A stretch of DNA of 64,000 bases from Ensifer adhaerens (lineage in GTDB: Bacteria; Pseudomonadota; Alphaproteobacteria; Rhizobiales; Rhizobiaceae), in contig NZ_LGAP01000003.1 of NCBI RefSeq assembly GCF_001270265.1, forward strand, positions 124,001 through 188,000. The letters are read 5' to 3'. Below, in pieces: positions 54,628 through 64,000 of this stretch. The stretch's first letter is position 1, and every line of letters starts with the position of its first letter. The notes under the pieces were generated by a model. It did no database searches and was not told the origin of the DNA. It saw only the letters and a list, made by a program, of their open reading frames with translations. Made by a program: the position numbers and the translations under genes.

Positions 54628-55148
54628 CCTGCCTGCTTAACAGGTTGTACCGATCCTGAAAATCGCGTGCCTGGTGAGCGCGCGCACAAAGCGATCGGCA
54701 GGTTTCGCGGTTGGGGCGGCGAGATCTCAAATCGCTGCAGATGACCGGGATACAAAGCATCCTTTTATTCTGCATCCATCATATTGTTTTTGCTTGCAAA
54801 TATTGAGTGAAAATTTCAGATTTCGACAAAACCAAAGATAAAAGTCAGTGGCTGATTTCACTCTCCCCGAAACGGCAGCAACAACGGGGGCACCGGCGTT
54901 CGATCAGCTTTTGAGCTCCGCCCCATCGGCGACACCAGCTATGGTAGAGAATCATTAACCATGGCTCGCGCTGCTCGGGCAACCCTCATAGCGAATTTCT
55001 AAGCGGACAACGACGCTGGGGTCGGCGCCCCTTGTGATCGCCTGGGCGAAACGGGCACTTTCGGGGTGGAAAAAAACGGCTGGGCGCCTACTTCGAGGCA
55101 TAGCGATGGGGACAGGGCCGGATGGCTCAAGAGCGAAAGGAACCCGCA
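54628..55148. other. Gap; AT-rich segment and one possible micropeptide
   Basis: About 54770-54850 is AT-rich. A GTG at 54848 opens a 36-codon frame to 54958 (VADFTLPETAATTGAPAFDQ, LLSSAPSATPAMVENH) without a good ribosome site; its amino acid make-up looks protein-like, but no family is evident. Nothing else is recognisable. Confidence 0.35.
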
Positions 55149-55622
55149 ATGGCAAAGAATACGATTTGCGTCTGGTACGATAAGGACGCCGAGGCCGCCG
55201 CCCGCTTCTACTCCGAGGTCTTTCCAGACAGCGCCGTGAGTGCCATACATCGCGCACCCAGTGACTACCCAGCCGGCAAAGAAGGCGACGTCTTGACGGT
55301 CGAATTCACAGTTGCGGGCACATCGTGCCTCGGCCTGAACGGCGGCCCCGCATTCAAGCATAGCGAAGCTTTTTCGTTCCAGATCGCCACCGACGATCAG
55401 GAAGAGACCGACCGATACTGGAACGCCATCGTCGGCAACGGCGGCCAGGAGAGTGAGTGCGGCTGGTGCAAAGACAAGTGGGGAATTTCCTGGCAAATCA
55501 CTCCGCGGGTACTGATGGACGCGCTGGCGGCTGGCGGCGGCGAAGCAAAGCGCGCGTTCGAGGCGATGATGACCATGAAGAAAATCGACGTCGCCAAGAT
55601 CGAGGCGGCGCGGCGCGGTTGA
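55149..55622 (+). CDS. VOC/glyoxalase-fold protein (PhnB, 3-demethylubiquinone methyltransferase-like)
   Basis: The 157-residue protein begins with the PhnB-like CVWYDKDAEAAARFYSEVFP and continues with GLNGGPAFKHSEAFSFQIAT, WGISWQITPRVLMDAL and a helical tail containing AFEAMMTMKKIDVAKIEAA. These proteins have the VOC fold; despite the family name, methyltransferase activity is unproven. Start ATG 55149 follows GAAAGGAACCCGCA. It is a single gene convergent with the GMC oxidoreductase. Confidence 0.88.
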   Translation: MAKNTICVWYDKDAEAAARFYSEVFPDSAVSAIHRAPSDYPAGKEGDVLTVEFTVAGTSCLGLNGGPAFKHSEAFSFQIATDDQEETDRYWNAIVGNGGQESECGWCKDKWGISWQITPRVLMDALAAGGGEAKRAFEAMMTMKKIDVAKIEAARRG

Positions 55623-55819
55623 CATCCTCGCGACGCAACGATCGGCAAAACGGTCGCACTGGTTCGGCGGCCAGTTAGCGCTGCAACCGTCAATGCCATT
55701 CACGACGCCGCCCCGCTGGAAGCCCTTCCTTGCGTGGTAGCCGGTGCGTGTCGGCGCCATCGTGCAGATCCCAGGCATGTTTCGCTACGCGCCTTTCGGG
55801 CCTGGGTCCCTTTGGAACC

Positions 55820-57436
55820 TTAAATCGAGCTCCCTTTGATCACCATGGAAGCGGCTTTTTCGGCGACCATCATCGTCGGGGCATTGATGTTGCCGGCCGT
55901 GATGTTGGGGAAGATCGAAGCGTCGATGACGCGCAACCCTTGTACGCCGTGGACCTTCAGCGATGAATCGACGACGGCGGTTGAAGCACCCGGCCCCATC
56001 GCCGCAGTACCGCACAGGTGATAGATCGAACCGCTATGTTCCCGAAAGTAGTTCAGCAGCTCGGCGTCGGTGGAGGCTTCTGCGGAAGGAGGCATTTCGC
56101 TTGCAGTAATCGAGCGCAGTGCCGGCGCACCCATGATTTTGCGTGCAAGCCGACTTGCCTGAAGGACTTCGGCCTCGTCGTGAGCCGTCGTCAGGTAGTT
56201 GGGGTTGATGCGCGGCGCATCGGTAAAATCCGGTGAAGCGATCGTGACGCTGCCGCGGCTTGTTGGTCTGCATGCATTGAATGCCAACAGGAAGCCGGAA
56301 TAGGGTTCGGGCTTCAGTCCTGCACGTGGGTCGGACGGAATGCGATAGGAAAGCGGGTTGAAGTAGAGTTGGATGTTGGGCCTTTCCTCCCCCGGTTGAC
56401 CGCGCAGGAAGCCGCCGGCCTGGTTGACGCTGAGAGCCAAGGGGCCGCGCCTTGTCAGCGCATAGCGCAGCGCCTGCCGAGCCTGGCCGAACAGGCTCCC
56501 CAGCTCGTCGTTCAGTGTCGGGACCCTCGAGCGGTAGTAGAAGCTCGCGCAAAGGTGATCCTGGAGGTTTCTCCCGACCGCCGGCGAATGTCGGACAACG
56601 GGTATGCCGAACGCCTGCAGCTCTCGGCCATCGCCAATGCCGGAGAGCTGCAACAGCTTCGGCGTATCGACCGCGCCGGCACATAGGATCACCTCGCTGC
56701 GGGCGGAATGGGTTACCATCCCTTCAGGTGAGGCTACCTCCACGCCGACGGCCTTTCCTTCGTCGAAGACGACCCTGCGGGCGCGGGTTTTGCGCTGGAT
56801 GGAAAGATTGGGACGGTTGAGAGCCGGACGCAGATAGGCAAATGAAGAGGAAGAGCGCACGCCATTTCGCGTGTTGATATCGTAAATCCCTGCGCCCTCG
56901 ATCGATGCGCCATTGAAGTCGGAATTGAGCGGCAGTTGCAGTTCGGCACAGGCGGATAGGAACCGCGCGGTAATCGGATGGGTTTGATCGCGCATCGGCG
57001 TGACGTGGACAGGCCCATCTCCCCCATGAAATTCGGACTGGCCATCGGCATGGGTTTCAAGTTTCTTGAAATAGGGCAGCACATCCTCATAGGCCCATCC
57101 GGGATTGCCGGCCTTGGCCCAGTCGTCGAAATCCGCCGCGGCACCACGCACGAAGATCATGGCATTTATCGAGCCCGAACCTCCCTGCACCTTGCCGCGC
57201 GGCGCATAGATGCGGCGATTGCTCAGGGCGGCTTCCGGCTCGGTCCAGTACATCCAGTTGACGTTCGGATCGTAGTAGGACCGGGCGTAGCCCAACGGGA
57301 TGCGAAACCATGGCGAGCTGTCGTTGCCGCCCGCCTCGAGCAGAAGCACGCTGTGCTTGCCTGCCTCGCTCAGGCGCGCCGCAACGATACAGCCGGCGGA
57401 CCCGGCCCCGACGATGATGTAATCGTAGGTCGCCAT
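55820..57436 (-). CDS. GMC-family FAD oxidoreductase (choline dehydrogenase-like)
   Basis: The 538-residue flavoprotein starts YDYIIVGAGSAGCIVAARLS and has APRGKVQGGSGSINAMIFVR, VILCAGAVDTPKLLQLSGIG and the C-terminal IYHLCGTAAMGPGASTAVVD with NTAGNINAPT-like Asn. The catalytic His lies in SIYHLCGTAAMG. It oxidises an alcohol to an aldehyde. It lies 7 bp after the enolase-superfamily gene; with the ALDH two genes upstream it forms an alcohol-to-acid module. The start at 57436 matches the family; the longer frame upstream is noise. Confidence 0.92.
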   Translation of the reverse strand: MATYDYIIVGAGSAGCIVAARLSEAGKHSVLLLEAGGNDSSPWFRIPLGYARSYYDPNVNWMYWTEPEAALSNRRIYAPRGKVQGGSGSINAMIFVRGAAADFDDWAKAGNPGWAYEDVLPYFKKLETHADGQSEFHGGDGPVHVTPMRDQTHPITARFLSACAELQLPLNSDFNGASIEGAGIYDINTRNGVRSSSSFAYLRPALNRPNLSIQRKTRARRVVFDEGKAVGVEVASPEGMVTHSARSEVILCAGAVDTPKLLQLSGIGDGRELQAFGIPVVRHSPAVGRNLQDHLCASFYYRSRVPTLNDELGSLFGQARQALRYALTRRGPLALSVNQAGGFLRGQPGEERPNIQLYFNPLSYRIPSDPRAGLKPEPYSGFLLAFNACRPTSRGSVTIASPDFTDAPRINPNYLTTAHDEAEVLQASRLARKIMGAPALRSITASEMPPSAEASTDAELLNYFREHSGSIYHLCGTAAMGPGASTAVVDSSLKVHGVQGLRVIDASIFPNITAGNINAPTMMVAEKAASMVIKGSSI

Positions 57437-57443
57437 GTGATCC

Positions 57444-58664
57444 TCAACCGCGCGCCGGGGCAAATGCCTTGATGTCGGCGGGCTTGTCGTCCATCTGCAG
57501 GTGCAGACGCTTTCCTTCGTAGGGAGAGTGCTTTTCAACCACCTGGAGATCGAGCTCCACGCCGAGCCCCGGCTCGCGCGACGGAATGAGATAGCCATCG
57601 TCGAACTGCAACGGCGTCTTGAGGATCTCGGCGTAGAATCCGGAGAAGTCGACGATCGCCTCATGGATGAGGAAATTGGGGGTGGCCGCCGCCAATTGGA
57701 TGCTCGCCGCCGCGCCGACTGGCCCGTTGTAGACGTGCGGCGCGACCTGGGCATAGTGCGCCTCGGCCATGGCAGCGATCTTCTTTGCCTCCAGCAAACC
57801 GCCGCACCGCGCGACGTTCATCTGCAGGATCGAGGCTGCACCCGTTTCGAGCACCCGTTGGAACTCGTATTTGGTGGTCAGTCGCTCGCCGGTGGCTATC
57901 GGGATCGAGGTCGCACTGGCGACTGTCGCCATCGCTGCCTCCTGGCCGGGCGGCACCGGCTCCTCGAACCAGAGCGGATCGTACTTCTCAAGCCGCCGCG
58001 CAAGCCGAATGGCCGAGGACGGCACCATCTGGCCATGGGTACCGAAAAGCAGATCGGCACGCCCGCCAACCGCGGCGCGGATCTTGGCGCAAAACTCTTC
58101 GCACCGCTCCATGACGCCAATCGAAAGCTGGTGACCGGAATAGACGGTATAGGGTCCGGCAGGATCGAACTTGACGGCCGTGAAGCCCTTCCTGTCGACC
58201 ATTTCCGCAGCAAAGTCGGCGGCAAGCTCGGGATCGTTATAGTCGTATTCGCCGGCTGCATTCTTGGGGTAGAGATAGGTATAGGCGCGCAGCTTTTCGT
58301 GTACGAGGCCACCCAACAGCTTGTGCACCGGCCGGCCGGCCGCCTTGCCGATAATGTCCCAGCAGGCGATTTCGAGGCCGGAGACAACGCCCATGATCGT
58401 CGGATCCGGGCGCTGCGTGAAGCCGCTCGAATAGGCCGAGCGCCAGAAGCGCTCGATATCGTGCGGATCGTGGCCGAGCAGGTGGCGCTCGAACATATCC
58501 TCGATCAGCGGCACCAACGCCTTTGGATGGAAGGCGGTCGCATAGATTTCCCCAACCCCTTCGATGCCGTCCTTCGTGGTGAGCCTGACAAAGATCCAGT
58601 ACATCCCGCCGATATGGGGCGGCGGGACGGCAACGACATGAATGGCGAGCGAAGCGATCTGCAT
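57444..58664 (-). CDS. Enolase-superfamily dehydratase (mandelate racemase/muconate lactonizing type)
   Basis: This 406-residue protein has the capping domain (IASLAIHVVAVPPPHIGGMY) and the barrel with AVKFDPAGPYTVY, LLFGTHGQMVPSSAIRLARR, WFEEPVPPGQEAAMATVASA, ATGERLTTKYEF and APHVYNGPVGAAASIQLAAA, giving the Asp/Glu/Glu metal ligands and catalytic histidines of sugar-acid dehydratases. Likely substrates are aldonates such as galactonate or gluconate isomers. It is co-transcribed with ALDH (25 bp) and GMC (7 bp). Confidence 0.88.
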   Translation of the reverse strand: MQIASLAIHVVAVPPPHIGGMYWIFVRLTTKDGIEGVGEIYATAFHPKALVPLIEDMFERHLLGHDPHDIERFWRSAYSSGFTQRPDPTIMGVVSGLEIACWDIIGKAAGRPVHKLLGGLVHEKLRAYTYLYPKNAAGEYDYNDPELAADFAAEMVDRKGFTAVKFDPAGPYTVYSGHQLSIGVMERCEEFCAKIRAAVGGRADLLFGTHGQMVPSSAIRLARRLEKYDPLWFEEPVPPGQEAAMATVASATSIPIATGERLTTKYEFQRVLETGAASILQMNVARCGGLLEAKKIAAMAEAHYAQVAPHVYNGPVGAAASIQLAAATPNFLIHEAIVDFSGFYAEILKTPLQFDDGYLIPSREPGLGVELDLQVVEKHSPYEGKRLHLQMDDKPADIKAFAPARG

Positions 58665-58689
58665 GTTGACGTTCCTTCTGGCAATCCGA

Positions 58690-60108
58690 TCAGTGCTTCA
58701 GCACCACAAGACGGGTTTGCGTGAATTCGAGCATGCCATGCTTGCCGTCATCGCCTCCGAGACCCGAACGCTTCCAGCCTGCATGAAATCCTTGATAGGG
58801 ATCGGCCGGAAATCGGTTGACGTAAAGTTCACCGGCCTCGATGGCGTCGGCGAAGCGCATGACCGTGCTGTAGTTGTTGGTGAAGAGAACCGAACTCAGG
58901 CCGAACTGGTGATCGTTGGCAAGCGCCAAGGCTTCCTCGGCGCTGTCATAGGACAGCACGGCGAGAACCGGGCCGAACACCTCTTCGGCAACGACATCCA
59001 TATCCTGTCGGCAATTGGAAAGCAGGGTTGGCGGATAGTAATTGCCCACGCCCTCCGGCAGCATGCCGCCTGCCTCGATGCGTGCCCCCTGCTCCACCGC
59101 ATGGCGAACCATCGCATGAATATTGACCTGCGCCGATTTCGTTTCCAGCGGTCCCATGCGCGTCGGGTCGTCGGCGCGGTTGCCGAACGCCCTTGCAGTG
59201 AAGCCGGTGCGAAGCCGTTCGATAAGCGCGTCATGGATGGAACTGTGCACATAGACCCGTTCCGGCGCAGTGCAAACCTGCCCGCAATGATTGGTCTTGG
59301 CGGCAACAAGCTGAGCGGCAACCGCATCGAGATCCGCATCGGGTTCGACGATGACAGGTGTCTTGCCGCCGAGTTCCAGCGATGGCTTCGCGATATTGGC
59401 CTTGCAATATTCGAGAACCACGCGGCCTGCCTGCAGGCTGCCGGTGAGCGTTATCATGCCGACCGACGGCTGGGTGCAAAGCGTCGCGGCGACATCGTGC
59501 GACATGGTCAAGATGTTGACCAGCCCCGGTGGAAGCTCGGCTTCCAGCGCCGCTTCGGCGATCTCGAAGGCGGAGGTCGGCGTCGAATTGCTCGGCCGCA
59601 CCACGACGGCGTTGCCGGCGATCAGTGCGGGGGCAATCTTGCGCACCAGCGTATAGACCGGAAAATTGAACGGGATGAGGCAGGCGACGACCCCGATCGG
59701 CTCGCGCTTCAAAAGCAGAGTCTCACCCGGATTGTCGCTCTGGATCACCTCCCCCTCGATCCGGCGCGCCCATTCCGCATGGTAGCGCATCAATTCCGCG
59801 CCATAGATCGCCTCCGCCGTGGCATCGGCGAGGCTCTTGCCGGACTCAAGCGCAAGCGCCTGGCCGATCTTTTCGGCGCGCGCCTCGATAGCCGCCGCGA
59901 AACGCCGCAAGGCATCCCCGCGGGCGATCGCCGGCAAGGCTTTCCATGCCTTCTGCGCTGTAGCGGAGCTTTCGACCGCTGCGATTGCCTCCCGTGCGCT
60001 TGCCGCCGGCACCCGCGCGGAGGTCTCTCCGCTTGCGGGATTGAGCACCGGGACCAGGTCCGACGCGGGCTGAAACGCGCCGGCGACAAAGTTGCGGTAG
60101 TCGGTCAA
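58690..60108 (-). CDS. NAD(P)-dependent aldehyde dehydrogenase
   Basis: The 472-residue ALDH has PFNFPVYTLVRKIAPALIAG, NAVVVRPSNSTPTSAFEIAE, TLTGSLQAGR, the catalytic Glu in LELGGKTPVIVEPDADLDAV and the catalytic Cys in NHCGQVCTAPERVYVHSS. It resembles lactaldehyde and glycolaldehyde dehydrogenases. In the operon it would oxidise the aldehyde made by the GMC enzyme to an acid, which the dehydratase could use. A LysR gene ends 89 bp upstream on the same strand. Confidence 0.93.
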   Translation of the reverse strand: MTDYRNFVAGAFQPASDLVPVLNPASGETSARVPAASAREAIAAVESSATAQKAWKALPAIARGDALRRFAAAIEARAEKIGQALALESGKSLADATAEAIYGAELMRYHAEWARRIEGEVIQSDNPGETLLLKREPIGVVACLIPFNFPVYTLVRKIAPALIAGNAVVVRPSNSTPTSAFEIAEAALEAELPPGLVNILTMSHDVAATLCTQPSVGMITLTGSLQAGRVVLEYCKANIAKPSLELGGKTPVIVEPDADLDAVAAQLVAAKTNHCGQVCTAPERVYVHSSIHDALIERLRTGFTARAFGNRADDPTRMGPLETKSAQVNIHAMVRHAVEQGARIEAGGMLPEGVGNYYPPTLLSNCRQDMDVVAEEVFGPVLAVLSYDSAEEALALANDHQFGLSSVLFTNNYSTVMRFADAIEAGELYVNRFPADPYQGFHAGWKRSGLGGDDGKHGMLEFTQTRLVVLKH

Positions 60109-60197
60109 GACGATATCCTTCCGTGTTTACGCCGGAGGACGGGCTTCAGAACGTGCTCGATTCCCTCATTCATTCCTCCTCCTTAGATCACATTCGC

Positions 60198-61151
60198 TCA
60201 GGCGCCGTCGCTGCTCGACACCAGGCGTAGCACCGGCTTTTCGCCTTCGTCGCGATTGTGATTTCTGAAACGGCTGATGAGCCATGAACGGAAGCCCGCC
60301 ATCAGCGGGTCGGCCAACCCTTCGGCATCGATTTTCAGATAGTAGCCGAAGCCTTCATAATGATGGGCGTCAAAGGGAGCGACGACGCGCCCGTTCTCGA
60401 TCTCGTCACGAAACAGAATGGGATCGACCAGGGCCAAGCCCTGACCGGAAAGCACATATTGGATGGCGAAGCTTGCCGTGTCGAACGTGACGCCGCGAGC
60501 CGTCGTGACGCCGGAAATGCCGTTCTGCGAAACGAAGCGCTGCCAGGTGTGGTAGGGCTCCGTCTCGACGATCTTCACATGGACAAGCTCGTTGGCGTTG
60601 ATGAAGGCTGCAATATTATTGGATCCGCGTCCCACCAGATCCGGATGGCAAAGGATCGCCGGACGGGCCTCCCAAAGAAGATCGGTAACCCACTCGTCCG
60701 CAGTCGGTCGTGTATAGACCACGGCGACGTCGAACTCGGTTGTCGGCCCGCCATATGGTGTCGAAACCTCAAGCACCACATCGGGAAAGCTCCGCTGAAA
60801 ATCGGTCAGGAGCGGCACTGCCAGCTTCGTCGCAAAGCTGGGTGGCAGGTTGATCCGCAGCTTGCGCTGGTGATGCCCCGGCTGACTGCTGATTTCCTGC
60901 AGCGCCTGGTCGATCCGGTCAAATCCCTTTGCTACACCTGCCAGTAAAACCCGGCCCTCCCTCGTCAACTGAATGGCCTTGTGACCCCGCTCAAACAGCT
61001 TGCGCCCGATGCTCTCCTCAAGGCTGATCACATGCCGCGACAGGGCGCTCTGCGAGATGCTGAGAGTGGCTGCCGCCGCCGTAAAGCTGCCAAATTGAGC
61101 GACGGCCTCGAAGGCGCGCAGCGCGTTGAGCGGAAGACGTCGGCGATCCAT
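60198..61151 (-). CDS. LysR-family regulator (GcvA-like)
   Basis: This 317-residue protein opens LPLNALRAFEAVAQFGSFTA with SISQSALSRHVISLEESIGR, the HTH typical of GcvA-like LysR proteins, and has an effector domain from about 95. The start at 61151 follows AAAGGATCCGCTG and matches the family; the longer upstream frame runs into a remnant. It is 89 bp upstream of the ALDH operon and co-oriented, so it may be read into the operon or regulate it from its own promoter. Confidence 0.9.
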   Translation of the reverse strand: MDRRRLPLNALRAFEAVAQFGSFTAAAATLSISQSALSRHVISLEESIGRKLFERGHKAIQLTREGRVLLAGVAKGFDRIDQALQEISSQPGHHQRKLRINLPPSFATKLAVPLLTDFQRSFPDVVLEVSTPYGGPTTEFDVAVVYTRPTADEWVTDLLWEARPAILCHPDLVGRGSNNIAAFINANELVHVKIVETEPYHTWQRFVSQNGISGVTTARGVTFDTASFAIQYVLSGQGLALVDPILFRDEIENGRVVAPFDAHHYEGFGYYLKIDAEGLADPLMAGFRSWLISRFRNHNRDEGEKPVLRLVSSSDGA

Positions 61152-61189
61152 CAGCGGATCCTTTCTGTTCGAGTTGACACAGGCTTCCA

Positions 61190-61458
61190 TCATTGCACGG
61201 AAAGCCCCCCGAACAGCATGCACTTGCTCTCCAAATACACGTCGAGGCCTCACTGGCGCCTTCGCGCCCAAGCACCGATTGCCTGAATCCGCCGAACGAC
61301 GCGACCTCGGTGGAGACCACCCCTTCGTTGATGTAGACCATGCCCGCCTCAAGCGTAGCCGCGACGCGCCAGACCCGGCTGAGGTCGCGAGTAAAGAAAT
61401 AGACCGACGAACCGGTCGGCGTCGCTTTTGCAAGCACGATGACGCTCGACCTTCGCAA
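61190..61458 (-). pseudogene. C-terminal remnant of a succinate-semialdehyde dehydrogenase-like gene
   Basis: The frame reads VIVLAKATPTGSSVYFFTRD, LSRVWRVAATLEAGMVYINE and GVVSTEVASFGGFRQSVLGR, the last part of GabD. It then shifts frame near 61244, and the true tail GLDVYLESKCMLFGGLSVQ continues in another frame to a stop at 61190. The preceding roughly 400 residues, including the catalytic Cys, are missing. It is a dead fragment next to the LysR start. Confidence 0.72.
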
Positions 61459-61724
61459 GCGCCGGCGCGTTGATCCGCGGCCGCTGTGCCGCCCTCTCGT
61501 CGGTGCTGGCGCGTCCTAAATGAAGTTTCTCCCTGACGCGGACTATGTCGACGGGGGGTGCGTCTGACAAATAGACTTATTAGATGCTGTCATCTCAAAA
61601 TGAGATAGCGTCAGGCGCGGTCAACGCGGAAAGAAACGATCTCAACGTTCTAGATCGCGTTCGAGGTCTCTTCCGGACGGAAGTTGGAGCATGAAAGCAC
61701 GGCTCATCCAAACGAGAGGCTTCC

Positions 61725-62752
61725 ATGCTCAAACTTCCATTCTGCGTCATCGGGTTATGGCTAATGACCACATCCCTTGCCCACTCCGCCCCCGCCGTCG
61801 GCTTTCAGCAGACAAACCTCGACAAGAGCGGTTCGCGACCGCTTCACGTCAGCATCTGGTACCCTACTGAACAGAGTACCGAGACGGAAATCGTCGGAGA
61901 AAATCCCGCCTTTTACGGCGTTCCAGTCATACTCGATGCCGCACCTTCCTCGTATGACCTGCCACTGGTTGTTCTATCGCATGGCTACGGAGGCAGTTGG
62001 CGCAATCTCTCCTGGTTAGCCGAAGAGTTAGCCAGACACGGCTACATCGTAGCGGCACCGGACCATCCCGGTACGACGACTTTCGACATGGATCCTGTGC
62101 GGGCAGCGATGATGTGGGAGCGCCCACGCGATCTAAGCCGCGTCATCGATGCGCTGGAACGCGATTCAACGCTGGCGGGCAAGGTCGATAGAAACAGGAT
62201 TGCCGCCATTGGACATTCGTTGGGAGGATGGACGGTTGCGGCGTTGGCCGGTGCGCGTTTCGACACAAAACGGTTTGAAGCGGACTGCAAAGCCAACACC
62301 AGCCCCGAGCATGTGATCTCAAGAACGAGCTAGGCCTTGGCCGCAAGGAGCTCGAAAGGGACATGGAGGACACACGGCTAAAGGCGTTCGTGTCTCTCGA
62401 CCTCGGCATTGCAAGAGGCTTTTCGCCCGAAAGCTTGGCCACCGTTCAAATGCCGGCCCTTGTTATCGGCGCGGGGATTGATATTGGAGGATTACCGCCG
62501 AAGCTCGAATCCCGATATCTCGCGGAGCATTTGCCAAAGTCGTCCTCGACCCATGTCGAGATTCCTGACGCAATGCACTTTGCTTTCGTGGGGCTCTGCA
62601 AGCCGGACGCTGTTGCGTTCATAGAAAAGGTGGAACCCGGCAACGGCGTCATCTGTAAGGACGGCGGAACGCGCAGCCGCGAAGAGGTGCACCGAGAAAT
62701 CAGCTTTCTCGTGATCGGTTTTCTCGTCAGATCCATTCCGGTCAAGCCGTAG
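61725..62752 (+). pseudogene. Frameshifted exported alpha/beta hydrolase (dienelactone hydrolase/PAF-acetylhydrolase-like)
   Basis: The first frame (61725-62333) encodes a signal peptide (ending TSLAHSA), GFQQTNLDKSG, SHGYGGSWRNLSWLAEEL and the nucleophile motif AAIGHSLGGWTVAALAG. It leaves frame around 62295 and stops at 62333. Homologous sequence continues in the -1 frame (LKNELGLGRKELERDMED, then 62363-62752 with FVSLDLGIARGFSPESLATV and AMHFAFVGLCKPDA, the late catalytic His). One indel explains it. It could also be a sequencing error, since both halves look well conserved. Confidence 0.72.
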
Positions 62753-62822
62753 CGCAGCGCGCGCGTCCGGAAGTTCACCCGAGCGGCGATAGTCGCTCGG
62801 GGTCATGCCGGCCAGCGCGCTG
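62745..62822 (-). pseudogene. Possible tail of an AraC-family regulator
   Basis: Minus-strand sequence RALAGMTPSDYRRSGELPDA resembles the last residues of AraC proteins (GMTPSxYR). Nothing else of such a gene remains, because leuB begins right beside it. The match is short and tentative. Confidence 0.3.
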
Positions 62823-62866
62823 CCGCACCCGCGCCCCTTGAGGGCCTACGGCCGTTTGGGCTGCCG

Positions 62867-63979
62867 CTACGCCGACAGGCTCTTGAACTCGGCGAGGATG
62901 GCTTCGCCCATCTCGCCCGTGCCGACCTGGCGGGCGCCTTCGGCCATGATGTCGCCGGTGCGGATGCCCTTGTCGAGCACGGTGGCGATCGCCTTCTCCA
63001 GGTTGTCGGCTTCCTTGACGAGGTTGAAGGAGTAGCGCAGGCACATGGCAAACGAGGCGATCATGGCGATCGGGTTGGCGATGCCCTTGCCGGCAATGTC
63101 CGGCGCCGAGCCGTGCACCGGCTCATAGAGCGCCTTGCGCTTGCCGGTCACGGCATCCGGGGCGCCGAGCGACGCCGAGGGCAGCATGCCGAGCGAACCG
63201 GTCAGCATCGCCGCCACATCCGAGAGCATGTCGCCGAACAGGTTGTCGGTGACGATGACGTCGAACTGCTTGGGCTGGCGCACCAGCTGCATGCCGCCGG
63301 CATCCGCCAGCATGTGTTCGAGCTGGACGTCGGAATATTTCGCCTTGTGGGTTTCGGTGACCACCTGGTTCCACAACACGCCCGACTTCATGACGTTGCG
63401 CTTTTCCATCGAGCAGACGCGGTTGTTGCGGGTGCGGGCCAGTTCGAAGGCAACACCGGCGATGCGCTCGATCTCGTAGGTGTCGTAGACCTGGGTGTCG
63501 ATGCCGCGCTTCTGGCCGTTGCCGAGATCGATGATTTCCTTCGGCTCGCCGAAATAGACGCCGCCGGTCAGCTCGCGCACGATCAGGATGTCGAGGCCTT
63601 CGACCAGTTCCGGCTTCAGCGACGAGGCGGCGGAAAGCGCCGGGTAGCAGATCGCCGGGCGCAGGTTGGCGAACAGCTGCAGGTCCTTGCGCAGCCGCAG
63701 CAGGCCGGCTTCCGGACGAACCTCATAGGGCACCGCATCCCACTTCGGACCACCGACGGCACCAAACAGCACGGAGTCGGCGCCGAGCGCCTTTGCCATG
63801 TCCCCTTCCGAAATCGCCTGGCCGTGGGCGTCATAGGCCGAGCCGCCGACAAGGCCTTCATCCGTCACGAAGCCGCTACCAAGCTCGGCATTCATGTAGG
63901 CGATGATTTTGCGGACTTCCGCCATGGCTTCCGGGCCGATGCCGTCGCCGGGAAGGATGAAAAGCTTACGATCGGCCAT
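62867..63979 (-). CDS. leuB: 3-isopropylmalate dehydrogenase
   Basis: The 370-residue enzyme has [20 protein letters not shown], substrate arginines in [40 protein letters not shown]-like [40 protein letters not shown] and [20 protein letters not shown]. It oxidatively decarboxylates 3-isopropylmalate with NAD+ in leucine synthesis. A consensus AGGAG lies 7 nt before the ATG. It stands apart from the accessory genes and marks the core chromosome side of the window. Length is typical of the family. Confidence 0.97.
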   Translation of the reverse strand: MADRKLFILPGDGIGPEAMAEVRKIIAYMNAELGSGFVTDEGLVGGSAYDAHGQAISEGDMAKALGADSVLFGAVGGPKWDAVPYEVRPEAGLLRLRKDLQLFANLRPAICYPALSAASSLKPELVEGLDILIVRELTGGVYFGEPKEIIDLGNGQKRGIDTQVYDTYEIERIAGVAFELARTRNNRVCSMEKRNVMKSGVLWNQVVTETHKAKYSDVQLEHMLADAGGMQLVRQPKQFDVIVTDNLFGDMLSDVAAMLTGSLGMLPSASLGAPDAVTGKRKALYEPVHGSAPDIAGKGIANPIAMIASFAMCLRYSFNLVKEADNLEKAIATVLDKGIRTGDIMAEGARQVGTGEMGEAILAEFKSLSA

Positions 63980-64000
63980 TTCGGCACTCCTGTTAAATTG

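Noticed and set aside
58642-60186. Plus-strand open frame of 514 codons
   Set aside because: Antisense to the aldehyde dehydrogenase, whose motifs and catalytic residues are complete.
1-64000. Search for CRISPR arrays, tRNA/rRNA genes and insertion sequences
   Set aside because: No regularly spaced long repeats, no tRNA-like cloverleaf and no transposase with terminal inverted repeats were seen by eye; a covariance-model scan would be needed to exclude a tRNA or small RNA.

Overview
The window is about 60% G+C, gene-dense alphaproteobacterial DNA. Short intergenic gaps, ATGA start/stop overlaps inside operons, many ABC importers for small organic solutes, and families common in rhizobia (DUF982, WGR, FCD-type GntR regulators, leuB as a stand-alone gene) point to a Rhizobiaceae chromosome (Ensifer/Sinorhizobium/Rhizobium group). 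This is an inference from gene content; there is no rRNA or tRNA in the window to test it. I see no CRISPR array and no intact insertion sequence.

Layout. 1-4040: start of an RTX calcium-binding protein, a hipBA toxin-antitoxin pair with three regularly spaced operator-like palindromes, then remnants of an amino-acid permease and of a FitAB-type toxin-antitoxin. 4044-8536: msrB-msrA, a LysR regulator divergent from an alpha/beta-hydrolase/OsmC fusion, an autotransporter scrap and an unknown membrane protein. 8674-18902: MocR regulator divergent from cupin and AhpD-like genes, then a group of redox and hydrolase genes (quinone oxidoreductase, EamA exporter, exported epoxide hydrolase, two SDRs, DUF2798, exported alpha/beta hydrolase, LysR). 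19393-22727: small genes (I78 inhibitor lipoprotein, WGR, HU, DUF982), a truncated flavin monooxygenase, FkbM methyltransferase and a small HTH protein. 22811-25880: glycine-betaine type ABC importer. 26561: BON-domain protein.

26844-38876 is a complete sugar or sugar-acid island. One long minus-strand operon holds an FCD regulator, a ribose-type ABC importer, an SDR, a divergent UxuA-family dehydratase, an SMP-30 lactonase, an aldose epimerase, an FAH hydrolase and a second SDR. Divergent from it is uxuA-rraA. The gene set fits uptake of an aldose, oxidation to lactone, hydrolysis, dehydration, then oxidation to a diketo acid cleaved by the FAH enzyme. There is no sugar kinase and no KDPG aldolase. 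Two inverted 14-bp boxes lie in the divergent promoter region.

39333-41860: BBE-type flavoprotein divergent from a GlxA-type AraC regulator. 42002-51954: a RutR-like TetR regulator divergent from an operon of an atypical uracil-DNA-glycosylase-like protein, a GMC oxidoreductase, a NIPSNAP protein, a BMP-family (nucleoside-type) ABC importer and an amidohydrolase; two RutR-like operators sit in the promoter. I regard this as the most interesting locus. 52364-55622: YghU-type GST, a hypothetical gene, a PUA/EVE-like-HNH nuclease and a VOC protein. 55820-61151: GMC oxidoreductase, enolase-superfamily dehydratase, aldehyde dehydrogenase and LysR regulator. 61190-62830: three remnants (gabD tail, frameshifted hydrolase, AraC tail). 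62867-63979: leuB.
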